Below are positions 50,863-59,247 of a stretch of DNA of 64,000 bases, piece by piece. Position 1 is the stretch's first letter; every line of letters starts with the position of its first letter. The DNA lies in NCBI RefSeq assembly GCF_000682775.1, contig NZ_AWFI01000018.1:124001-188000 (forward strand). Reading direction: 5' to 3'. The DNA comes from Hyphomonas sp. L-53-1-40. GTDB taxonomy: Bacteria; Pseudomonadota; Alphaproteobacteria; Caulobacterales; Hyphomonadaceae. A model generated the notes under the pieces. The model searched no databases. It saw only the letters and a list, made by a program, of their open reading frames with translations, and was not told the DNA's origin. Position numbers and translations under genes: made by a program.

Positions 50863-52181
50863 CTAGCCCTGTAGCCGTTTGAGCGCCCGCTCGCGCCCGA
50901 TCAGCGGCAGCAGCGCGCCCATGTCGGGGCCGTGTTCCTGTCCGGTCAGCGCCTTGCGGAGCGTCATGAACAGGCCCCGGCCCTTGCGACCGGTCTCGGC
51001 TTTCACGGCATTTGCCCACTTGCTCCAGGTCTCGCCGGTCAGCTCACCCGCGGGCAGCAGCGTGGCGGCGGTCGCCACGAAATCCTTGTCTTCAGCGTCT
51101 ACCAGAGGCGTGATCTCGCCAAACACGGTCTCGACCCAACTGGCCACATCCGGCAGCAGGGAGCAATTCTCGCGCACCACAGTCCAGAAGGCTTCGTCGG
51201 CGGCGCGGGGGTCCACATCGGCGAGGGCAGGCCGTGCAGGATGGCCGCGTTCAGCGACAAGAGTTCGGTCTCGTCGAAGCGCGCCGGGGCGCGGCCGATC
51301 TTGCCGAAATCGAATTCCGCGACCAGCTGGTCCAGCGTTTCGCGCGCCTCCACATTGTCGGATGTGCCGATCTTGGCGAGCAGGCTGGAGACCGCCATCG
51401 GCTCATAGCCCTGTGCGCGCAATTCGCCCATCGACAGCGAGCCGAGGCGTTTGGACAGGCCCTGACCGTCCGCGCCGATCAGCAGCGGCGTGTGCGCCAT
51501 GTCCGGCGCTGTGCCGCCCAGCGCCTTGAAGATCTCGATCTGCGCGCCGGAATTGGTGACATGGTCTTCCCCGCGCACGACATGGGTGATCTTCGCCTCG
51601 ATATCATCGACGACCGAGGGGAGGGTGTAGAGATAGGAGCCGTCCTCGCGGATCAGGATCGGGTCGGACAGGCTGGACGTGTCGATGCTCTGGTCTCCGC
51701 GCACAAGGTCGGTCCACTCGACGCGCCCGCCGGAGAGTTTGAAACGCCAGTGCGGCGTGCGGCCTTCGGCTTCGAGTTTCGCCTTGTCTTCATCGCTCAG
51801 CTCCAGCGCCGCGCGGTCATAGACGGGCGGGCGGCCGCGCGACAGCGCGATCTTGCGCTTGCGGTCGAGTTCGTCGGCTGTCTCGTAGCAGGGATAGAGC
51901 AGGCCCATTTCGCGCAGCTTGTCGGCCGCCGCGTCATATTCGGCAAAGCGTTTGGACTGGCTGAAACTGTCGTCCCAGACGAGGCCGAGCCAGGTCAGGT
52001 CGGTGCGGATTCCGTCTTCATATTCCTGTGTCGAGCGCTCGGTATCGGTGTCATCGATGCGCAGGATGAACTTGCCCTGCTGGCCCTTGGCGAACAGCCA
52101 GTTGATCAGCGCCGTGCGCACGTTACCTACGTGCAGGCGGCCGGTGGGCGAGGGAGCGAAGCGAACAATCGGTGCAGTCAT
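50863..52181 (-). pseudogene. gltX: Glutamate--tRNA ligase, interrupted by one frameshift
   Basis: A class I GluRS with APSPTGRLHVGN (HIGH-type motif, residues 7-18) and GLSKRLGSLSM (KMSKS-type loop near residue 240). It should charge tRNA-Glu, and perhaps tRNA-Gln for later amidation. The N-terminal 315 or so residues are in one frame (start 52181); after NAAILHGLP the match continues in another frame (ADVDPRAADEAFW) to 50863. A single C missing from the run seen as GGG at 51225-51227 on the plus strand restores one ORF of about 440 residues. It could be a sequencing error, or a real break tolerated by a second gltX copy, common in this class. Start is normal. Confidence 0.87.
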
Positions 52182-52310
52182 GGAAAAAACCTGTTTTGAA
52201 GCGTGCTTTCGACATCAAATCACGCAAAAAGCCAAGGGCCGATGCCATATTCTTGCTATTGTTCGTGCTAATGTGCGACGGGCATGTGAGTCGCCGTCGA
52301 GGAGAGGTAG

Positions 52311-53135
52311 ATGAGACTGGGCTGTATTCTGATCGCCGCGGGCCTGTTGGCGGCCTGCGGGCAGGAGCGTGCGGAGGCTCCGGCAGAGACGCCGGCGCCC
52401 GCGACGACCGAGGTGAGCTCAGACCTCGACAGCGCGCTGGAGGCAGAGCCTGCCGCGCCGCCCGTCGATGATATCAATTATCAGGCCCTGTCGGGATATG
52501 ATGAGAGCTGGTATGTCAGCGCGGGCTGGCCCGGCGAATATCCGGCCGGTTTTGCGGTGCTGGATGCCGGCACCAGCGTGCCCGCCTGGACGGTGCCGAA
52601 TGGCGCCAATGAAGCCGACACGAGCTGCGCCCTGCCGCAATACGCCAATTACCAGCTTTGGAATTATGACCGCGCCGACGCCGATGACCTGCGCTTCTTC
52701 GTGGCGACCAAGACATTCCCGGTCACGCTGAGCCAGGATGCCAGCATCGAATACATTTCCGATGGTGGTATCCACACGCTCGACCTGAAGGCTGGCGACC
52801 AGCTGACTTATCTCCGCTATCTGGGGGAGGGGTTCACCGTCGTGGCTTATGAGGGCGCCGAATACGACATCAACGAAGCCGAGCTGCGTGATATCAGCGA
52901 TATCGGCTCCATGCCGACGGTTGAGGACCAGTGGGTGCGCGTCACCTGCGCGGACGGCACGCAGCCCTGGCTGCTCTACGCGTCTGTCATAGACCATCCC
53001 GGCATCGTGCCATCGCCCATGCTGGCCTATGGCGAAGCGAGCGATATTGCCCCGGAAGATGCCGAGCAGATCCGCATGGATGCCGAGGCCAACCGTCTTG
53101 CCTATGAAGGGGTTGAGCCCGGCTCGCTCGAATAG
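52311..53135 (+). CDS. Hypothetical lipoprotein, 274 residues
   Basis: A secreted protein with a lipobox (LAAC, Cys16), an Ala/Glu/Pro/Thr-rich linker (residues 20-55), and a mostly beta domain rich in Tyr and Trp. The segment GIHTLDLKAGDQLTYLRYLGEGFTVVAYEG near residue 155 resembles an SH3-like barrel strand pattern, which is only a suggestion. Three cysteines follow the lipobox. Family not recognised. GAGGAGAGG precedes the start. Divergent from gltX. Confidence 0.75.
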   Translation: MRLGCILIAAGLLAACGQERAEAPAETPAPATTEVSSDLDSALEAEPAAPPVDDINYQALSGYDESWYVSAGWPGEYPAGFAVLDAGTSVPAWTVPNGANEADTSCALPQYANYQLWNYDRADADDLRFFVATKTFPVTLSQDASIEYISDGGIHTLDLKAGDQLTYLRYLGEGFTVVAYEGAEYDINEAELRDISDIGSMPTVEDQWVRVTCADGTQPWLLYASVIDHPGIVPSPMLAYGEASDIAPEDAEQIRMDAEANRLAYEGVEPGSLE

Positions 53136-53150
53136 GCGCCAAACGCCCGA

Positions 53151-54800
53151 TCAATCGTCCCGGAAGCGGTTGGTGATCGGATAGCGCCGGTCGCGGCCGA
53201 AATTCTTGCCGCCGACCTTCACGCCCGGCGGGGCCTGACGGCGCTTGTATTCGGCAATGTAGAGCAAATGCTCGATCCGCTTCACCACGGCCCGGTCATG
53301 CCCGCGCGCCAGGATCGCCTCGATCGGCTCTTCCTCGTCCACCAGCCCGCGCAATATATCATCCAGCACATCATAAGGCGGCAGCGAGTCATCATCGCGC
53401 TGGTCTTCGCGCAGCTCCGCAGAGGGCGGCTTGGTGATGATCCGCTCCGGGATCACTTCGCCCGCCGGGCCCAGCGCGCCGCGCGGCACCATTGTGTTGC
53501 GCCACTTGGCCAGTTCGAACACTTCGGTCTTGTAGAAATCCTTCAGCGCATTGTAGCCGCCACACATGTCGCCATAGAGCGTCGCATAGCCGACCGCCAT
53601 TTCGCTCTTGTTGCCCGTCGTCACCACCATATGGCCGAACTTGTTCGACAGCGCCATCAGCGTCACCGCCCTCAGGCGCGACTGGATGTTCTCTTCGGTC
53701 GTGTCCGGTTTGGTGCCGGCAAACTGGTCGGCCAGCATCTCGCCCATCGCGCCCACGCCGGGGGCGATATTGATGCTGTCATATTTCACGCCCAGCGCCT
53801 CGGCGCAGGCTTTCGCGTCTTCCAGACTGTCCGAGGACGTATATTTCGACGGCATCATCACGCACCAGACCCGGTCCGGCCCCAGCGCGTCCACCGCCAT
53901 CGCCGCCGTCAGCGCCGAGTCGATCCCGCCCGACATGCCCAGCACGACGCCGGGGAATCTGTTCTTGTTGACATAATCGCCCAGCGCCAACACCGCCGCG
54001 CGGTATTCGGCATGCCAGTCTTCGGTCAGCTCCGCCTGCGCGTCGCTCTCGAAACAATGCGTGGCCGGATCATAGGCCACCATCGCCATGCCGGTAACGA
54101 AATCGCCCAGCAGCTGGTGCTCGGTCCCGTCATGATCGACCGCGTAGGAGCTGCCGTCAAAGACCAGTTCGTCCTGCCCGCCTACCTGGTTCACGAACAG
54201 GTACGGCACGCCCGTCTTGCGCCAGGCGGAAAAGGTCGTGTGCCGCTCCACCTGAACCGTCCGCCGCCAGGGCGAGCCATTCGGCACGATCAGCATGTCG
54301 GCGCCCGCATCATGCAGCTCGCTCGGCACGCGCGGATACCAGATATCCTCACAGATCGCGACGCCGATCTTTACGCCATGAAACTCGAACACCGGGGGCG
54401 GGCCCTCGCCGGCATCGAAGATGCGCTTTTCGTCGAACACGCCATAATTGGGCAGTTCGCGCTTGTCATAGCGGCCCTTGATGGCCCCGCCCGACAGCCA
54501 GACGGCCGAATTGTGGCGCTTGCCATCTACCATCCACGGCGCGCCGATGATGATGTCCGGCGCATCGGCGGTCTCGGCGGCCAGCGTGTTCACCGCCTTC
54601 ATGGAATCTTCCACTGCAGCGGGCTTCAGCACCAAATCCTCGGCCGGATAGCCCAGGATGAAGAGTTCCGACAGGACGACGAGGTCCGCGCCCTGCGCCT
54701 TGCCCTCGGCCAGCGCGCCCCGCGCCAGCTCCAGATTCCCCCGAATATCCCCCACCACCGGGTTCAACTGCGCGACCAAGATTCTCAGCTTTTTGCTCAT
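53151..54800 (-). CDS. nadE: Glutamine-dependent NAD+ synthetase
   Basis: A 549-residue two-domain NAD synthetase that amidates nicotinate adenine dinucleotide, with glutamine as ammonia source. The N-terminal carbon-nitrogen hydrolase domain (residues 5-260) has the nucleophile Cys in VAICEDIWYPRVP and the Glu in VVLSELFILGYP; the C-terminal PP-loop ATP-pyrophosphatase domain starts at about 285 with GMSGGIDSALTAAMA. The start is MSKKLRI (54800); a second ATG three codons up at 54809 lacks a ribosome site too. It ends 16 bases from the stop of the lipoprotein gene on the other strand. Confidence 0.95.
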   Translation of the reverse strand: MSKKLRILVAQLNPVVGDIRGNLELARGALAEGKAQGADLVVLSELFILGYPAEDLVLKPAAVEDSMKAVNTLAAETADAPDIIIGAPWMVDGKRHNSAVWLSGGAIKGRYDKRELPNYGVFDEKRIFDAGEGPPPVFEFHGVKIGVAICEDIWYPRVPSELHDAGADMLIVPNGSPWRRTVQVERHTTFSAWRKTGVPYLFVNQVGGQDELVFDGSSYAVDHDGTEHQLLGDFVTGMAMVAYDPATHCFESDAQAELTEDWHAEYRAAVLALGDYVNKNRFPGVVLGMSGGIDSALTAAMAVDALGPDRVWCVMMPSKYTSSDSLEDAKACAEALGVKYDSINIAPGVGAMGEMLADQFAGTKPDTTEENIQSRLRAVTLMALSNKFGHMVVTTGNKSEMAVGYATLYGDMCGGYNALKDFYKTEVFELAKWRNTMVPRGALGPAGEVIPERIITKPPSAELREDQRDDDSLPPYDVLDDILRGLVDEEEPIEAILARGHDRAVVKRIEHLLYIAEYKRRQAPPGVKVGGKNFGRDRRYPITNRFRDD

Positions 54801-54921
54801 AAGGAGCATTTAGGCGATGGGGAGATGATTGTCATGAGATTGTTTCAAGCAAGTGGTGCCTATCCATTCGGTGCGGTACGTTAAGTGGAATGTTGTTTCT
54901 ATAAATCGGAGAGATAGGCAC

Positions 54922-56784
54922 GTGCAATTCCCACAAGTCTTAACCGCAAGAGTCCATTTGACGGGATCAGATGCGATCCGAAATATCACTTTGAATGGTC
55001 CGATAACTACGTTTATCGGCCCAAATGGCTCTGGAAAAACTCAACTATTAAGAGCACTACGCGACCCTTTGCGTAATCTCATTGAAAATGCGCAGTCGGA
55101 TAGTCCTCTCAACAAACGAGTTCGGTTTTTGTCGGCAGGTCGTATGGGTATGCTGGAGCAGTATCGCTCAAATTATGACGGCCACAGGCAGCAACCACGC
55201 TACGACCACGCGGTTTACGGTACGCGTCAGGATTCTACGCGCCGGTTAAACTACGAAACACTGCTGGGTGACTTTCATACTCTATCTTTGAAACCAGACG
55301 TTTTGGTAAAAGTTCGCGAAAGACTTCGAAAGCTCTTTGGGCGCGATATTCGATTGAAATGGGATGCGGGTAATTTGAAGGCCGACTTCGTATCCATAGA
55401 GCAGAAAATATCTTACGGCTCAGCACGCGAGGCGTCGGGCCTTATGCATCTGGCAGGTTTGCTGGCAGCACTGTATGATGACGATGTTGGTGCGTTGATA
55501 ATAGATGAACCTGAAGTGTCTCTTCACCCTCAACTCCAAGCATTTTTGATGCGTGAAATTCGATCTGTCGCCGGCATACCGACTAATGAGAACAACAAAA
55601 AGCTCATACTATTGAGCACACACTCCACAGAATTCATCGGCATACAAAGAGTGTCAGATATTCCCCATTTCATCTTTTGCGAGAGTATTCATCAAGATTT
55701 GGTGCAGGTGGAAAAAGAGGCTGAAGTTTTGCAAAGTAAAAAGATTGCGGAATTAGTCAGTCGAATTGGTCAAGAGCATCGACTTGCATTGTTTTCTAAA
55801 TCGCCATTGCTGGTGGAGGGACCATCTGATGCAATCATATCCGGCTTTTTATGTAATAAGTTCGATATTCATATTGAGGCCGGTGGTTCACAAATCCTAC
55901 CTGTGATCGGGAAAGGAGAGTTCCCAACGGTCGTAAAATTTCTGCGGTTGTTAGGGAAGTCGCCAGTGATCTTAGCTGATGCTGATGCATTTGTTGACTC
56001 GCTTGATGTTCTTAGCCTGTTTCTCAATAGTCAGACTGCTGATGAGGTGGCTGCCGGATTAGGGGCAGGTTCAGCGAGAGAACTAATTAAAAAAATTCGG
56101 GAGGATTTTTTGTCGCACGCCGACAATCACTTCGGGTTGATTGAAGAGCTGGCGAAATCCACACTTTATTGGAAGCAGGGGGAAGCGGAATCGGACCCTG
56201 ATCCGCAGAAAGTGCATCGACGGGCTGCATTCTCCGCGATGTTCTCACACAATCCCGATGAGCTCCCTGAAGTGTGGCGAAAGATGAGAACTCGTTTGGA
56301 GACGGCGCTTAATATACTCGAAGGTGAAGGCTGCTTTATATTGAGACGTGGGGCGATCGAGAGCTACTATTCTGAATCTTCGGGCACTGGGACAACTGGA
56401 AAGCCGTACGCTGCTTCAGAAGAAGTTCTGAGGATGGAAGGTGCATCAGACAACGAAATTGCTGAGAAGTACGACGATCTAATTCGAGCACTTAAATATT
56501 CTGCCCAGACAGCTGCCCTGAATGAGAGCTCTTTGATTCGAGACCAAGTATTAGCAATTGTTGGCCCCATAGTCGCACGGCTTAGGCAGAGTGAACACAT
56601 CGATTTGAATGAGTTCTCACAAACGATGTTAGGAGACGCGGCAACGATCTACTCACTATCCGTCAATGACGGCGTTTTAGTCGTCAGCCTTACTTCGCGA
56701 ATTTTGGAACTTTCTGCCTTTCCGCTGAAGTTTGACATCGAGAAGGATCCGGTGGACGAAATCGGCAAGCAAATAGAAATGTAG
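54922..56784 (+). CDS. OLD-family ATPase/TOPRIM endonuclease-like protein
   Basis: A 620-residue protein (GTG start, GGAGAG 8 bases upstream). ABC-type ATPase domain: Walker A GPNGSGKT (33-40), signature-like ASGLMHLAG (171-179), Walker B ALIIDEPEVSLHP (191-203) and H-loop LSTHS (231-235). Then a TOPRIM domain: LLVEGPSDAIIS (E299, D303), glycine-rich VIGKGEF (around 330) and LADADAF (D353, D355), the metal-binding acids of OLD nucleases. The last 250 residues are helical and unassigned. Such proteins cut DNA in phage defence (P2 OLD, Gabija GajA), usually with partners; none is next to it. Its base composition is much more AT-rich than its neighbours, which indicates acquisition. No flanking repeats found. 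Confidence 0.85.
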   Translation: MQFPQVLTARVHLTGSDAIRNITLNGPITTFIGPNGSGKTQLLRALRDPLRNLIENAQSDSPLNKRVRFLSAGRMGMLEQYRSNYDGHRQQPRYDHAVYGTRQDSTRRLNYETLLGDFHTLSLKPDVLVKVRERLRKLFGRDIRLKWDAGNLKADFVSIEQKISYGSAREASGLMHLAGLLAALYDDDVGALIIDEPEVSLHPQLQAFLMREIRSVAGIPTNENNKKLILLSTHSTEFIGIQRVSDIPHFIFCESIHQDLVQVEKEAEVLQSKKIAELVSRIGQEHRLALFSKSPLLVEGPSDAIISGFLCNKFDIHIEAGGSQILPVIGKGEFPTVVKFLRLLGKSPVILADADAFVDSLDVLSLFLNSQTADEVAAGLGAGSARELIKKIREDFLSHADNHFGLIEELAKSTLYWKQGEAESDPDPQKVHRRAAFSAMFSHNPDELPEVWRKMRTRLETALNILEGEGCFILRRGAIESYYSESSGTGTTGKPYAASEEVLRMEGASDNEIAEKYDDLIRALKYSAQTAALNESSLIRDQVLAIVGPIVARLRQSEHIDLNEFSQTMLGDAATIYSLSVNDGVLVVSLTSRILELSAFPLKFDIEKDPVDEIGKQIEM

Positions 56785-56859
56785 TGAGTTACCTCTGGCG
56801 CATTCTTTTCGATTTGCAATCCCAATCCGTCTGATACCCGCCACCCCCATACTTCCCGG

Positions 56860-57474
56860 ATGGACGCGCAAACGGACATTCTGAAACGGGGGCTGGAACA
56901 TACCGGGCGGGCGGTGCTGGATGCCTCCGCGCTGGCGAACCTCCATCTCGGGCCGAAAGTGATCGGGCGGGGGGTGGCGCAGCGGATTTCCGGGCGGCTC
57001 AAAATGCTGGAAACCATTGTCCGCCGCCTGATCCTGGTGCTCGCGCTCAATCTGACGCTCGCCCCGGCGGCCCCGCGCGCCGCGCCCGCCGAGCCGAAGC
57101 CGGAACCGAACCTGCCCGACGGCGTCGAACTCGCCATCTTTCCGCGCCTTTATCCAAGACGTTTGAAATTGCTGCCCGCACGCCAGACGATTGAGGGCGG
57201 TTTTCCGGACATTTCCCGGACCCTTTCCGGACCCGTATCCCCGCACAGGCTGATGGCCCGCATCGCGGCGCTCCGGCGCGTCATCGCAGACCCGGACGGC
57301 CACGCCCTGCGCCTCGCGCGCAGTCTCAAACGCCTGCAGAAGCATGGCGAACCGCGCCCGGCGGTTGGCGCGGCGACCTCCGCCTTCCGCCTCTCGCCAG
57401 AGCTGGGCGCGATTGCGACGCTATTGCCCGCGCAGATCCGCGCCGGGCTGGACTCCTGGGAAAGCTCCGGCTGA
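56860..57474 (+). CDS. Hypothetical protein with one transmembrane segment
   Basis: A 204-residue Arg/Ala/Leu-rich protein with a hydrophobic segment at about residues 55-70 (LILVLALNLTLAPAA) and a Pro/Glu-rich linker (70-88). The C-terminal half is basic and helical. No family recognised. High GC and normal codon use, unlike the OLD-like gene before it. No clear Shine-Dalgarno (CCCGG upstream); the start could be later. A minus-strand terminator follows it. Confidence 0.55.
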   Translation: MDAQTDILKRGLEHTGRAVLDASALANLHLGPKVIGRGVAQRISGRLKMLETIVRRLILVLALNLTLAPAAPRAAPAEPKPEPNLPDGVELAIFPRLYPRRLKLLPARQTIEGGFPDISRTLSGPVSPHRLMARIAALRRVIADPDGHALRLARSLKRLQKHGEPRPAVGAATSAFRLSPELGAIATLLPAQIRAGLDSWESSG

Positions 57475-57491
57475 CGCCCGCTGCACAACAC

Positions 57492-57528
57492 AAAAAAAAT
57501 GCCGGAGCGCGTGGGGCGCGTCTCCGGC
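57492..57528 (-). terminator. Rho-independent terminator of the GGDEF gene
   Basis: GCCGGAG (57501-57507) and CTCCGGC (57522-57528) form the outer stem, with GC-rich CGCG pairing inside; read on the minus strand it is followed by ATTTTTTTT (57492-57500). It ends the transcript of the gene at 57562-59163. Confidence 0.85.
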
Positions 57529-57561
57529 CAAAGGTTCTGGAGGAAATGGAGGGAAGGGGCC

Positions 57562-59163
57562 CTAGGCCATGGCCTGTTCGTCGATCACGAAAGGGCCGAG
57601 ATCTTCATAGAAGCGGAACTGGTTGCGGCCACAGCGCTTGGCTTCGTACAGCGCCATGTCTGCGGCGTGCAGCAGCGGGCCTTCGCCCATACAGTCATAC
57701 GGCGCGGCGGCAATGCCGATGGACGTGCTGATGCGAACGCGGTGGCCGGTCGACAGGCCATAAGGCTCGCTCAGCTTGCGCTTGAGCCGCAGGGCCAGGC
57801 CCTCAACGGCAAGGCGCGATGGCGATGTGCTGCAGACGATGAAGAACTCGTCCCCACCTGTGCGCACGGTCAGGTCGCTGTCGCGAACAATGGCTTTCAT
57901 CCGGGCCGCCACGACTTTGAGCACTTCGTCGCCCGCGCCATGACCATATGTGTCGTTGACCGCCTTGAAGCCATCCAGGTCCAGCGCCAGGATAAAGAGC
58001 GGCGCGATGTTTGAGGATTCTGCGAGCAGGACCGGCAGGCGCTCTTCGAGGGCGCGTTTGTTCGCGAGATGAGTCAGGGGGTCCGAATAGGCCAATTTAC
58101 GGACCTCCTCTTGCTTCTCGACCTGCGCGCTAATGTCGTTGGAGGTGCCGATATAGCCGGTGATCCGACCCTTGTCGTCAAAGCACGGCGCGCCGGCCAT
58201 ATCCATGTGATAGGTCTGGCCATCAATGTCCGTGAAAATCCCGCGCACACGGGCGTAACTCGCGGCCGACTTGACCGCATTGGTCATGATCTCGGAGTTC
58301 TCTTCGTCGAACTGGATAATGTCGAGATAGTTGCAACCAACCAGGGAATTGCGGCCGCCCTTCAGTTTTTCGAGGAAGGTGCCCTCGGCATAGATCAGCT
58401 TGCCCTGCAGATCGGTTTCCCAGAACAGGTCTGAGGCCACGGCGGAGAAATTGGACAGGCGCTTCAGCGTTGCCTTGGCCTCGCTATGTTGCTGATCCAG
58501 CTTCTTGAAGGCGCGGATCATGATCTTGTGGGCGGGCCAGAAGACCAGGAACACTTCAGCGACAATCGTCAGGACAAGTGCCAGGACCGTATAGGTCTGG
58601 ATCGTACCCAGCCACTTGGCGCGCTTGTTGGCCTGCGCTTCGAAAGCGTCGGCTGCCTCTCCGAGCCGATTGGCCAGAGGGCCGGTGGCTTCATATTCAA
58701 TCGCCTCAAGCGCCGCGGACGTATTCCGGCGGTCGACCAGAACCCAGTTCACATTGTTGATCAGCTCAAGAACCTTGGCGTGAATGGAGTTGTCGCCTTC
58801 GGAATAGATTGCCTGAAGTGCGGCATCATCATCGCCAAAGCGGATGAGTTCGTAGTGAGACGTCTCGAACAATACGATGCTGGCGCGCAAATTCTCGCGC
58901 AGTTCCGGCGATCCGTCTTCGGCGTAATCATGGGCCGCATGAGACATTTGCTGCAACAGCATGCGCTGGCTGCCGCTCATATTGATCGCAGTCGCATCAT
59001 GCGCACCTTGGCGGAGGGCAGTCAGGGAAACGATGTGGCTGGCCAGGATCAGCGCCAGGATAATGCTCAGCGCGAGGATGTACCGATTCAGGTGCGACTC
59101 AAGAATTTCGCGCCCGGATTGGCGCTTCTTGTCGCGTTTGAATATGGTGGGTCCAGAAAACAT
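57562..59163 (-). CDS. PilJ-PAS-GGDEF diguanylate cyclase, membrane-bound
   Basis: A 533-residue protein. Order: transmembrane helix (about 28-52), a periplasmic PilJ-type sensor (NMSGSQRMLLQQM near residue 61, to about 185), second helix (about 190-210), a PAS domain (about 235-350) with a PAC-like YIGTSNDISAQ end, and a GGDEF domain (360-525). The active site is TGGDEFF, so cyclase activity is expected; RDSD five residues before it is an RxxD inhibitory site for product feedback. It makes cyclic di-GMP, which controls motility, attachment and stalk or pilus functions in this group. No EAL domain. A terminator follows at 57492. Confidence 0.92.
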   Translation of the reverse strand: MFSGPTIFKRDKKRQSGREILESHLNRYILALSIILALILASHIVSLTALRQGAHDATAINMSGSQRMLLQQMSHAAHDYAEDGSPELRENLRASIVLFETSHYELIRFGDDDAALQAIYSEGDNSIHAKVLELINNVNWVLVDRRNTSAALEAIEYEATGPLANRLGEAADAFEAQANKRAKWLGTIQTYTVLALVLTIVAEVFLVFWPAHKIMIRAFKKLDQQHSEAKATLKRLSNFSAVASDLFWETDLQGKLIYAEGTFLEKLKGGRNSLVGCNYLDIIQFDEENSEIMTNAVKSAASYARVRGIFTDIDGQTYHMDMAGAPCFDDKGRITGYIGTSNDISAQVEKQEEVRKLAYSDPLTHLANKRALEERLPVLLAESSNIAPLFILALDLDGFKAVNDTYGHGAGDEVLKVVAARMKAIVRDSDLTVRTGGDEFFIVCSTSPSRLAVEGLALRLKRKLSEPYGLSTGHRVRISTSIGIAAAPYDCMGEGPLLHAADMALYEAKRCGRNQFRFYEDLGPFVIDEQAMA

Positions 59164-59247
59164 GATGGGCGAACCATACCCAAACAGGGTTAGAATCGTC
59201 TTTCGGAATAAAGGAAATTTCTTACCGGCGTTTCAAACCTTGTTTAC

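Noticed and set aside
53268-54884. A 538-codon frame antisense to nadE
   Set aside because: It is a by-product of GC-rich codons on the other strand; nadE matches its family over its whole length and the antisense product shows no domain.
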